A stretch of DNA of 5,331 bases. Source: Actinomycetes bacterium. GTDB lineage: Bacteria > Actinomycetota > Acidimicrobiia > Acidimicrobiales > Palsa-688. The stretch lies in assembly GCA_021821705.1 (NCBI GenBank), contig JAKACE010000156.1:1-5331 (forward strand). The letters run 5' to 3'. The position numbers and the translations under genes are program-made. The number at the start of each line of letters is the position of its first letter. Position 1 is the first letter of the stretch. Below the pieces are notes generated by a model, which searched no databases, was not told where the DNA came from, and was given only the letters and a program-made list of their open reading frames with translations. Positions 1 to 5,331 of the stretch are shown piece by piece.

Positions 1-203
1 ACCCGTCGCCGGCACCGTAGCCAGCGGAACCGCCGGCCTGGCCACCGCAGGAGCCGCGGTCATTACAAGGGTCACAGCAGAGGCGGCCGCTGCCGCCCAC
101 GTGAGCCGTCTGGTGGGGCGCCCCCATAGCGGGCGCGCCAAGCTAGGGACTAGGTGCACCTTTACCGTCCTTTCGACGTTCTGGTTGACTGCGTTGCGCC
201 CGC
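1..203. other. Left-edge region with no assignable gene
   Basis: This 203-base stretch lies beyond the 3' end of the beta-galactosidase gene. One plus-strand frame (starting at base 2) is open from the window edge to 337. Its first 40 or so codons give an Ala/Gly/Thr/Val-rich peptide with G/C-rich third positions. After about base 120 it becomes Arg/Pro/Ser-rich with no recognisable character, and it would overlap the beta-galactosidase 3' end by 134 bases in antisense. At least one minus-strand frame is also open from an ATG near 129 to the left edge, giving a Gly-rich peptide without a visible ribosome binding site. I cannot decide between a gene tail on the plus strand, a gene start on the minus strand, or non-coding DNA. 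No tRNA or repeat was seen. Confidence 0.3.
117..139 (-). terminator. G+C-rich hairpin, possible operon terminator
   Basis: GGCGCCCCC (117-125) and GGGCGCGCC (131-139) form a 9-bp stem with a single C:C mismatch and a 5-base loop. The hairpin lies 64 bases past the stop codon of the leftward beta-galactosidase gene. No T-tract follows on either strand. Terminators without a T-tract are reported for high-G+C actinobacteria, so a role in ending the sugar operon is plausible. In DNA this G+C-rich, however, chance hairpins are common. Confidence 0.35.
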
Positions 204-2210
204 TCAGCCGTCCTGGCTTCGCACGACGGCGACACCCCAAGGGGGCAGGGTCAACGTGCCGGCTGCCCGCACGTTGCTCAACACCTCGGTGCCCGACCAT
301 GTCACAGTCACCTGCCGCTCGGTTGCACCATGGTTGACCAGGAACTCGTACCGGGCCCCATCGGCCCGGCGGACCGTGCGCTCCACCCCGGGCTCGCCAT
401 CACGCCCGCGGGTGGCCTCGCAGCGGTGGTAGAGGCGGCGCATGCCCTCGGCGTCCAGGCGCACGCCGACGTAATAGGCCGTGCCCGCCCCATAAGCCGT
501 CTCCACCACGGCCGGGGTGCCGGTCCAGGGACCGGACACCACCCGGGCCAGCACCTTGCCGTCGCGTTCGACGGCCACGTCTGCCCAGAAATCGCCACTC
601 GTGCGCGTGCCGTCCTCCCACTCGACCTCGACCAGTTCCCCAGCGGGAAGGGGGGCGACGTCCAGCACGTCGCAACCGAGCAGGGGCCGCAGCGGGCCTC
701 CGTAGGGGCCCAGGTGCACCTCGTCGTGTGCGTTCACGATGCCGCTCCAGAAGGAGATGAAAGCGGTCCCGCCCCCCTGCACGTAGGCGACGACGTTGGC
801 GCCCTCCTCGTCGCTCAGCAGGTACAGGCTGGGGGCGACGACGGCGCGGTACCCGCTCAGGTCCTCCGACGGCCTGCAAAAGTCGACAGTCACCTGCCGG
901 TCGTAGAGCGGGCGGGCCATCCAAGCCAGTTGCCCCTGCATGCTCATGTCCTGCGCCGGCTGCGTCCCCTCCTCCAGCGCCCACCAGTTGGGCCAGGAGA
1001 ACAGGATGGCAACCTCCGCTGCCACTGGGGCCGCCCCGAGGGCTTCAAGCCGCGCCACTTCCCCGCCGAGCTGGACCACTTCGGCGAACACGGGCGAGCG
1101 TTCGCCCGAGTGGGGCACCATCGCCGAGTGGAACCTCTCAGCGCCGCTGCGCGAGGCCCTCCACTGGAAGAACAGCAGCCCCCTCGATCCTCTGGCCAGG
1201 GCCTGGTAGGCCAGGGCGCGCATCTGCCCCGGCACCTTGGGCACGTTGTGCCTGCGCCAGTTGACCCTGTACGTGGTCTGTTCCATCACCACCCATGGCA
1301 CCGACTTGTTCAGCGATCGCGCCATGTCGTAGTGCAGCGCCGACCAGAACGCGCTGTGTGGGTCAGCCGGGTCGGGGTAGTTGTCCGTGCTGACGACGTC
1401 GAGGTGCTCCGCCCAGGCGAAGTAGTCGAGGGGCTTGAACAAGCCCATGAAGTTGGTCGTCACCGGAAGGTCCGGGCGCGCCCCGCGCACCAGGCGCTTC
1501 TCCTCCAGGCACTCCTCCAACCACGTGTCGCTGCTGAAACGCTTGAAGTCGAGCAGTTGGGCCGGGTTTGGGTGCGTCGGCGTCATCCGGGGCGGCAGCA
1601 CCTCCTCGAAGGTGCTGTAACGCTGGCTCCAGAAGCTGGTGCCCCAGGCCCGGTTGAGCTCGGCCACGGGCCCGTACCGTCCTGCCAGCCAAGACCGGAA
1701 CCCCTCGGCGTGACGGTCGCAGTAACAGTAGGGGACGTGGCAGGCGTACTCGTTGTGCAGATGGAACATACGCACGGCGCCGTGGTCCCCGAGCTCCCCG
1801 GCCAGCCTGGCGACCACCCGGGCCGCCAGCCGCCGGTAGTTCGGGCTGAGCACGCAGAAATGCTGGCGGCTGCCGTGACTGTAGCGGGCCCCGCGCTCGT
1901 CGACGGGCGCAACGTCGTCGTAGCCGGCAGTGACCCACGGAGGCGGGGAGGCGGTGGGCGTCGACAGGTCCACTCCGATGCCGGCGTCTCCGAGCAGGTC
2001 CATCACCTCACGCAGCCAGCCGAAGTCGAACTCGCCTTCTCGCGGCTCGAGCTGCGCCCACGAGAAAACCCCCACCGTCACCAGGTTGACCCCGGCTCGG
2101 CGCATCAGGCGCACGTCATCGCGCCAGGTCTCCGGCGACCACTGCTCGGGGTTGTAATCCCCGCCGTAGTAGATCGGGCCCACCGGTGCGGGCCTACGCT
2201 CGAGAGTCAT
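204..2210 (-). CDS. GH42 family beta-galactosidase
   Basis: This gene encodes a 668-residue glycoside hydrolase of family 42, which removes terminal beta-D-galactose from galactosides with retention of configuration. The N-terminal TIM barrel (about residues 12-390) carries the family hallmarks GGDYNPEQW at 16-24, the acid/base Glu154 in HNEY, and the nucleophile Glu310 in VVMEQTT. A GH42-type trimerisation domain (about 398-610) and a short beta-rich C-terminal domain (about 615-667) follow, so length and order match full-length members. Cys119, Cys162 and Cys164 fit the family's structural zinc site, with His167 where many relatives have the last Cys. There is no signal peptide, so the enzyme is probably cytoplasmic and acts on imported oligosaccharides. 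The ATG start is supported by AAAGG (2220-2224) nine bases upstream. The gene starts 13 bases after the MalG-type permease gene and is probably last in that operon. Exact substrate (lactose, galactan fragments or other galactosides) cannot be read from the sequence. Confidence 0.95.
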   Translation of the reverse strand: MTLERRPAPVGPIYYGGDYNPEQWSPETWRDDVRLMRRAGVNLVTVGVFSWAQLEPREGEFDFGWLREVMDLLGDAGIGVDLSTPTASPPPWVTAGYDDVAPVDERGARYSHGSRQHFCVLSPNYRRLAARVVARLAGELGDHGAVRMFHLHNEYACHVPYCYCDRHAEGFRSWLAGRYGPVAELNRAWGTSFWSQRYSTFEEVLPPRMTPTHPNPAQLLDFKRFSSDTWLEECLEEKRLVRGARPDLPVTTNFMGLFKPLDYFAWAEHLDVVSTDNYPDPADPHSAFWSALHYDMARSLNKSVPWVVMEQTTYRVNWRRHNVPKVPGQMRALAYQALARGSRGLLFFQWRASRSGAERFHSAMVPHSGERSPVFAEVVQLGGEVARLEALGAAPVAAEVAILFSWPNWWALEEGTQPAQDMSMQGQLAWMARPLYDRQVTVDFCRPSEDLSGYRAVVAPSLYLLSDEEGANVVAYVQGGGTAFISFWSGIVNAHDEVHLGPYGGPLRPLLGCDVLDVAPLPAGELVEVEWEDGTRTSGDFWADVAVERDGKVLARVVSGPWTGTPAVVETAYGAGTAYYVGVRLDAEGMRRLYHRCEATRGRDGEPGVERTVRRADGARYEFLVNHGATERQVTVTWSGTEVLSNVRAAGTLTLPPWGVAVVRSQDG

Positions 2211-2223
2211 CCGGGCCTACCTT

Positions 2224-3132
2224 TCAACCAACGACAGCGCCGAACGTGAGCCCGCGCGCTATGTACTTCTGAAGGAACGGGAACAGCACGAGCATGGGCA
2301 GCACCGAGAGCAGCGAGCCGAGGATCACCTCGGGGTAGAGCGGCTGCCCCGCCCCGGGCAGGTTGAGCTCGCTGGCCCATGCAGACAAGCCCACCGTGAG
2401 GGGGAACTTGGTCGTACTGCCGAGCAGCACGAGCGGAAGGAAGTAGTTGTTCCACGTGCCGATGAAGTCCAGCAGGAACAAGGTGACCATCCCGGGCATC
2501 AGTACCGGCCTGCTGACCCGCCAGAACGTACGCAGCTCGCCCGCCCCGTCAACCCGAGCCGCGTCGAGCAGGGCGTCGGGCACGGCGTCGACGCTGAACA
2601 GCAACATGAAATAGACCCCGAAGGGGTAGACGACCAGTGGCAATATCAGGCCCTCGTAGCTGTTGACCAGGCCCAGGTCGTGCTCGAGCAGGAACAGCGG
2701 CACCACCAGGGCCGTGGCCGGCACCAGGAAGGACGCCACCACCAAACCGGTCACCAGGCGCCTGCCCTTGAACTCGTACTTGGCCAGGGCATAGCCGCAG
2801 AGGGTGGATATGGCCGTAGCCGCCAGGGCGGTCACCAGGGCATAGACCGCCGAGTTGACCAGCCAGTACTTGAAGTAGCCGCCGTCAACGCTGAACAGCA
2901 GGCTGAAGTTCGAGGCCCACGACAGGTGTGCAGGCGGCAGGAACGTCGAAGTATTGAACAATTGGCCCGTGTTCTTGGATGAGGCGACCACCAGCCAGTA
3001 GATCGGCGCCAGGACGTACGCGGCCACCACGACGGCCAGCGCCGTGCCAGCGGTCGCCTTGGCCCGGCTGGCCAGGCGGTAGCGGCGGGGCCCTGGGACG
3101 GTAGTGGGGACGGTCGCCGGGACAGCTGTCAT
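2224..3132 (-). CDS. Carbohydrate ABC transporter permease, MalG type
   Basis: This is a 302-residue inner-membrane subunit of a CUT1-family sugar importer. After a Pro/Thr-rich cytoplasmic N-terminus, about six hydrophobic segments are visible (roughly 31-52, 90-115, 127-147, 157-180, 213-236 and 268-290). The cytoplasmic coupling loop that docks onto the ATPase is at about 187-213, containing DAARVDGA and then RPVLMPG; the usual Glu of the EAA motif is Asp190, a conservative change. Length and C-terminal end are normal for MalG-type permeases. The ATG overlaps the stop codon of the preceding permease (ATGA), and a full AGGAGG lies five bases upstream, so translation is probably coupled. It should pair with a MalF-type partner, a solute-binding protein and an ATPase. 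Here the MalF partner is truncated and the other two are absent, so this intact protein probably has no working complex from this locus. The sugar is inferred to be a galactoside from the adjacent beta-galactosidase. Confidence 0.92.
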   Translation of the reverse strand: MTAVPATVPTTVPGPRRYRLASRAKATAGTALAVVVAAYVLAPIYWLVVASSKNTGQLFNTSTFLPPAHLSWASNFSLLFSVDGGYFKYWLVNSAVYALVTALAATAISTLCGYALAKYEFKGRRLVTGLVVASFLVPATALVVPLFLLEHDLGLVNSYEGLILPLVVYPFGVYFMLLFSVDAVPDALLDAARVDGAGELRTFWRVSRPVLMPGMVTLFLLDFIGTWNNYFLPLVLLGSTTKFPLTVGLSAWASELNLPGAGQPLYPEVILGSLLSVLPMLVLFPFLQKYIARGLTFGAVVG

Positions 3133-3605
3133 CGTGCCCTCCTCGCCACGTGCCCCCCGCTCAGGCCACGGCGGCGCACGATCCCGTAAAAGGCGCCCGT
3201 CGCCACCACTGTGATCAGCGCCAGGACCACCGACTGGGCAGCCGCCAGCTGCTCGTTGCCGAATGAGAAGGCCGTGTTGTATATGAGCTCGTTCGGTGAA
3301 TAGCTGCTGCCGATGCTGGCAATGTCGTTGAGGATCATCGGCTCGTTGAACAGTTGCAGGGAGCCGATGATGGACAGCACCACGATGAAAAGCACCGTGC
3401 GTCTCACCATGGGCAGCTTGACCCGCAATGCGACAGACAGCTCGCTGGCACCGTCCACCTTGGCCGCCTCGATCACCTCACGGGGCACACTCGTAAGGCT
3501 CGTAAGCAGGATGGTCATGTTGTAGCCCGTCCATTCCCAAGTGACGATGAGCATCATCGCATAGAGAACGAAACGGTACGACAACGGCGTGAGCGGCCCC
3601 GAGGT
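3129..3605 (-). pseudogene. C-terminal half of a MalF-type ABC sugar permease
   Basis: About 155 residues of a CUT1-family permease remain, with an intact C-terminus and stop. The coupling motif is clear (EAAKVDGA followed by KLP, about 3411-3470). Three membrane segments can be seen: one in the stretch ending WEWTGYNM, one around LFIVVLSIIGSLQLF, and a last one around VVLALITVVATGAF. Full MalF-type subunits are around 300 residues with at least six segments, so roughly the first half is missing. The minus-strand frame stays open to 3998, but those extra residues (Arg/Ser/Pro-rich, no membrane segments) are the antisense reading of the lacI fragment and do not look like permease. The stop overlaps the MalG-type start by the ATGA arrangement, typical of an intact malF-malG pair, so the break is confined to the 5' side. 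The exact end is uncertain by about 15 bases. A functional importer is very unlikely. Confidence 0.85.
3138..3143 (-). promoter_or_regulatory. Strong ribosome binding site of the MalG-type permease
   Basis: The minus strand reads AGGAGG, five bases before the ATG at 3132. It sits inside the last codons of the upstream MalF-type reading frame. It fixes the permease start and would allow initiation there even though the upstream gene is broken. Confidence 0.7.
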
Positions 3606-3620
3606 GATGCCCAGCAGCGA
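3590..3620. other. Junction between two 5'-truncated, head-to-head genes
   Basis: Permease-like protein reads leftward from about 3596-3608. LacI-like protein reads rightward from about 3616-3619. Both lose family resemblance within these few bases and each lacks its N-terminal coding part. No insertion sequence, inverted terminal repeat or target duplication is visible at the point. The LacI frame meets a TAG stop at 3562-3564, inside the permease sequence, so the two are not one continuous gene. A deletion joint or a chimeric assembly joint fits; the exact base cannot be set without the parental sequence. Confidence 0.75.
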
Positions 3621-3945
3621 GGGCACCCTGACGGGCGCCCGCAAGTTGCTGGCCCGTTGCCCTGACATCGACGGCCTGTTCGTGGGCTCTGACCTGATGG
3701 CCCTGCAGGCACTGTCCGTGCTGCGTGAGGCCGGCCGCCGGGTGCCAGGCGACGTGGCCGTTGTCGGCTTCGACGATTCGGCCGCTGCGACCATGGCCGA
3801 CCCGCCCCTCACGACTGTCCACCAACCCTTCGAGCGCGCCGCTGCCGAAGCTGTCAGGGTGCTGAACGAGCTCATCTCGGGTGCCGCCACCGGGCCGCAG
3901 CACGTTGTGCTCCCCACCAAGCTGGTCCGGCGCCGGTCGGCCTGA
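3606..3945 (+). pseudogene. C-terminal fragment of a LacI/GalR-family transcription regulator
   Basis: About 110 residues match the C-terminal part of the LacI/GalR sugar-binding core. Hallmarks in order are CPDIDGLFVGSDLMALQAL, GRRVPGDVAVVGFDD (ending at about 3777), DPPLTTVHQP (3799-3828), and a terminal VVLPTKLVRRRSA before the TGA at 3943-3945. Whole family members are about 330-350 residues, with an N-terminal helix-turn-helix and hinge helix; that part and most of the effector domain are missing, so the product could not bind an operator. Codons GTG 3589 or ATG 3607 are in frame, but neither has a convincing ribosome binding site. The fragment lies divergently next to a sugar transport operon, the usual place for that operon's repressor. 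I infer it once controlled the beta-galactosidase genes. Confidence 0.88.
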
Positions 3946-3962
3946 CTCAGGACGGGGTGGCG

Positions 3963-3976
3963 CGGCCGGCCGGCCG
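3963..3976. repeat. 14-base G+C palindrome between lacI remnant and CDF gene
   Basis: CGGCCGGCCGGCCG is a perfect palindrome 17 bases past the stop of the LacI fragment. It could fold into a 5-bp stem with a 4-base loop and act as a weak terminator of the old lacI gene. It may equally be a simple GGCC repeat in G+C-rich DNA. No T-tract follows. Confidence 0.3.
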
Positions 3977-4049
3977 TGCAGGCCCAGACCGGCCTCACCT
4001 TCGCCGATGACCCGGCCCGGGCCCCTGCCAGGCGGTATTACTGGAGCCG

Positions 4050-5003
4050 ATGCCTGACAGAGATCCCCTCCCTCAGGGCCCTGCAGCGCCGGCCCGTCAC
4101 GGCCCGGCCGATGTCGGGGCCCCCGGAGCGGACGTCCGTTACCTCGTCGCCGCCCTCGGCCTCATCTCCTCCTTCATGGTGGGCGAGGTGGTGGCCGCCG
4201 TAGCGTCGGGGTCACTGGCCCTTCTCGCCGACGCCGGCCACATGATCACCGATGTCGGCGCCCTCGGTGCCAGTATCTGGGCGGCACGGCTGGCGGCGAG
4301 GCCGGCTGGAGGCCGATGGACCTACGGGCTGAAACGAGCCGAGATCCTCTCCGCTGCCGGCAACGGCGTCATGCTGGTGATGATTGCCGCCGTCATCGTC
4401 GTCGAGGCCGTAAGCCGTCTGGTGAGGCCTCCGAGCGTGGCCGGCTCCGTGGTGCTGGCCGTGGCGCTGGCCGGCGCCGCTGTCAACGTGGCGGCAACGG
4501 CTGTGCTGGCGCGCGCCAACCGGACCAGCCTCAACGTGAGGGGGGCGTTCGCCCACATCGTGACCGACCTTTACGCCTTCGGTGGAACGGCCGTTGCCGG
4601 TCTGGTCATCGTGTCGACCGGCTGGTCGAGGGCCGACTCGGTGGCGTCCTTGCTGGTGGCCGCCCTCATGGCCAGGACGGCCCGGGGCCTGCTGCGTGAC
4701 GCCGGCCGCATACTGCTGCAAGGAGCGCCCGAGCAGGTCTCGCTGCCCGAAGTGCGCGCCCACATCACCGGGCTGGAGCACGTGCTCGGCGTGCACGACC
4801 TGCACGCATGGACCGTTACCTCCAACCTGCCCACCCTCTCGGCCCACGTGGTCGTGGAGGACCACTGCTTCGCCTCGGGCCACGCGCCCCAGATACTCGA
4901 CTCGCTGCAGGCATGCCTGGGCGAGCACTTCGACGTGGAGCATTCGACCTTCCAGCTGGAGCCGGCCAGCCACGCCGCCCACGAGCAGGGCCGGCACCCT
5001 TGA
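4050..5003 (+). CDS. Cation diffusion facilitator (CDF) metal efflux transporter, CzcD/ZitB type
   Basis: This 317-residue membrane protein belongs to the CDF family, which exports Zn2+ (often also Cd2+ or Co2+) from the cytoplasm in exchange for protons. A Pro/Ala-rich N-terminal tail of about 28 residues precedes six membrane segments (about 31-52, 55-82, 98-123, 129-155, 166-190 and 195-215). The metal site is complete: His64 and Asp68 (HMITD) in segment 2, and His169 and Asp173 (HIVTD) in segment 5, the His/Asp combination of zinc-type members. The cytoplasmic C-terminal domain (about 220-317) contains GVHDLHAWTVTS and LSAHV, which are typical. There is no His-rich loop between segments 4 and 5; only the last dozen residues have scattered His. 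ATG 4050 is the only usable start, because the frame is closed by TGA at 4008-4010. GGAG ends just three bases before it, an unusually short spacing. No metal-responsive regulator is adjacent. The family is certain; the exact metal is inferred. Confidence 0.95.
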   Translation: MPDRDPLPQGPAAPARHGPADVGAPGADVRYLVAALGLISSFMVGEVVAAVASGSLALLADAGHMITDVGALGASIWAARLAARPAGGRWTYGLKRAEILSAAGNGVMLVMIAAVIVVEAVSRLVRPPSVAGSVVLAVALAGAAVNVAATAVLARANRTSLNVRGAFAHIVTDLYAFGGTAVAGLVIVSTGWSRADSVASLLVAALMARTARGLLRDAGRILLQGAPEQVSLPEVRAHITGLEHVLGVHDLHAWTVTSNLPTLSAHVVVEDHCFASGHAPQILDSLQACLGEHFDVEHSTFQLEPASHAAHEQGRHP

Positions 5004-5011
5004 AGCTGCCG

Positions 5012-5025
5012 TCCGCTCGTGCGGA
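5012..5025 (+). terminator. Small hairpin just after the CDF gene
   Basis: TCCGC and GCGGA form a perfect 5-bp stem around the loop TCGT, starting nine bases after the CDF stop codon. The position suits a terminator. The stem is short and no T-tract follows, so this is weak evidence. Confidence 0.25.
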
Positions 5026-5081
5026 AGTGGAGCTCGACTTGCCGCCCGGAGCGCGCACCGGCCCTGGGCCCCAGATCCGTG

Positions 5082-5100
5082 GTGCCCGGTCTGCGGGCAC
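5082..5100 (+). terminator. Perfect 7-bp inverted repeat in the CDF-lipoprotein gap
   Basis: GTGCCCG (5082-5088) and CGGGCAC (5094-5100) form a perfect stem with a 5-base loop, about 80 bases past the CDF stop. It could end CDF transcription ahead of the lipoprotein promoter. With no T-tract, a protein binding site is the alternative. Confidence 0.35.
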
Positions 5101-5109
5101 GCATGCAGA

Positions 5110-5121
5110 CCCACATGTGGG
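5110..5121. promoter_or_regulatory. Perfect 12-base palindrome, possible operator for the lipoprotein gene
   Basis: CCCACATGTGGG is a perfect 12-base palindrome. It lies 22 bases upstream of the -10-like TATCCT, so it covers or adjoins the expected -35 position, as expected for the site of a dimeric regulator. I do not recognise the motif as a known regulator's box. Chance occurrence is possible but less likely than for the pure G+C repeats nearby. Confidence 0.35.
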
Positions 5122-5142
5122 CGTACCGGGTGCGCTCCGGGC

Positions 5143-5148
5143 TATCCT
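5143..5148 (+). promoter_or_regulatory. Possible -10 element of the lipoprotein gene
   Basis: TATCCT fits the TAnnnT pattern of actinobacterial -10 elements. Transcription would start near 5155, giving a leader of about 40 bases before the TTG start. No good -35 hexamer is seen 16-18 bases upstream. Confidence 0.3.
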
Positions 5149-5195
5149 GCGGCGGTGCCCGTCACCGGGCCACTCCCGCTCCGAAAGGACCCGCC

Positions 5196-5331
5196 TTGCC
5201 CCGTTTCCGCCCTACCGCCGCAGTCGTCCTCCTCGCCGGCCTCACGCTCAGCGCGTGCGGAGGGAGCCCGAGCGCGGCCGGCACGACCTCGGTGCCGGCC
5301 AATGGTGCGACCACGACCTCGGCACCGGCGG
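5196..5331 (+). CDS. Secreted lipoprotein, N-terminal part (runs off window)
   Basis: This frame begins at TTG 5196 and is open to the window edge, giving 45 codons. AAAGGA (5184-5189) lies six bases upstream, well placed to support the non-ATG start. The product begins MPRFRPTAAVVLLAGLTLSA: a basic start with Arg3 and Arg5, a hydrophobic core, and a lipobox Leu18-Ser19-Ala20-Cys21. This is a signal peptidase II (Lsp) signal with lipidation at Cys21, so the mature protein should be anchored to the outer face of the membrane. After the Cys comes a flexible Gly/Ser/Thr/Pro/Ala linker with a 10-residue near-repeat (TTSVPA then TTSAPA). The functional domain lies beyond the window, so no function can be given. 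It has its own possible promoter and is separated from the CDF gene by 192 bases, so co-transcription with it is uncertain. Confidence 0.8.
   Translation, partial: MPRFRPTAAVVLLAGLTLSACGGSPSAAGTTSVPANGATTTSAPA
5283..5330 (+). repeat. Two copies of a 30-base-period repeat in the lipoprotein linker
   Basis: ACGACCTCGG occurs at 5283 and again at 5313, each followed by a codon pair ending in CCGGC. The period of 30 bases keeps the reading frame and encodes TTS(V/A)PA twice. The second copy reaches the window edge, so more copies may follow. Confidence 0.5.

Noticed and set aside
330..2249. A 639-codon open frame on the plus strand, antisense to the beta-galactosidase gene.
   Set aside because: It mirrors the GH42 coding sequence in G+C-rich DNA. 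Its product is His/Arg/Pro/Gly/Val-rich with no recognisable domain, whereas the opposite strand shows full GH42 motifs.
3590..3620. Transposon or integrase insertion as the cause of the malF/lacI break.
   Set aside because: No transposase fragment, terminal inverted repeats or target-site duplication can be seen; the two half-genes adjoin directly.
3606..3998. The N-terminal 130 residues of the open minus-strand frame that runs into the MalF-type fragment, read as a novel N-terminal domain fused to a permease.
   Set aside because: The same bases on the plus strand encode a clear LacI C-terminus. The minus reading is Arg/Ser/Pro-rich with no membrane segments, so it is an antisense artefact.
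4035..4040. A minus-strand TAATAC that could be the -10 of a leftward promoter driving the sugar genes through the lacI remnant.
   Set aside because: There is no -35-like hexamer at 16-18 bases, and the hexamer is nearly symmetric with the plus-strand TATTAC. A single hexamer is not enough evidence.
4212..5114. A 300-codon open frame on the minus strand, antisense to the CDF transporter gene.
   Set aside because: It is low-complexity His/Gly/Arg/Gln-rich translation with no membrane or domain pattern. The plus strand carries all CDF hallmarks.

Overview
The window looks like chromosomal DNA of a high-G+C bacterium, most likely an actinomycete (Actinomycetota). The G+C is roughly two thirds by eye, third codon positions are strongly G/C, and long antisense open frames lie over every real gene. 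The GH42 enzyme and the CUT1-type sugar permeases also resemble actinobacterial proteins. I cannot place it to genus.

Layout, left to right. Positions 1-203 hold no gene I can name; a G+C-rich hairpin at 117-139 may terminate the leftward operon. A leftward (minus-strand) sugar-utilisation block follows: a complete GH42 beta-galactosidase (204-2210), a complete MalG-type ABC sugar permease (2224-3132), and the C-terminal half only of a MalF-type permease (3129 to about 3605). At about 3590-3620 this half-gene abuts, head to head, the C-terminal third of a LacI/GalR-family regulator on the plus strand (to 3945). Both genes lack their 5' parts at the same point. The expected solute-binding-protein gene, the divergent promoter region and both N-termini are therefore absent. 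The simplest reading is a deletion of a few kilobases across a divergent lacI / binding-protein / malF control region; a chimeric assembly is the main alternative.

To the right, on the plus strand, are a complete cation diffusion facilitator (Zn/Cd-type efflux) gene (4050-5003), a 190-bp intergenic region with two clear inverted repeats and a possible promoter, and the start of a lipoprotein gene with a TTG start (5196 to the window edge).

How the genes worked together: before the break, binding protein, MalF and MalG (with an ATPase encoded elsewhere, as is common for CUT1 systems in actinomycetes) would import galactosides. The cytoplasmic GH42 enzyme would hydrolyse them and the LacI-type protein would repress the operon. 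As the sequence stands the importer cannot be complete and the repressor has no DNA-binding domain, so beta-galactosidase and MalG are remnants cut off from their normal control. The CDF transporter and the lipoprotein appear unrelated to sugar use. I found no mobile element, CRISPR array, RNA gene or clearly novel system; the half-gene junction is the most unusual thing here.
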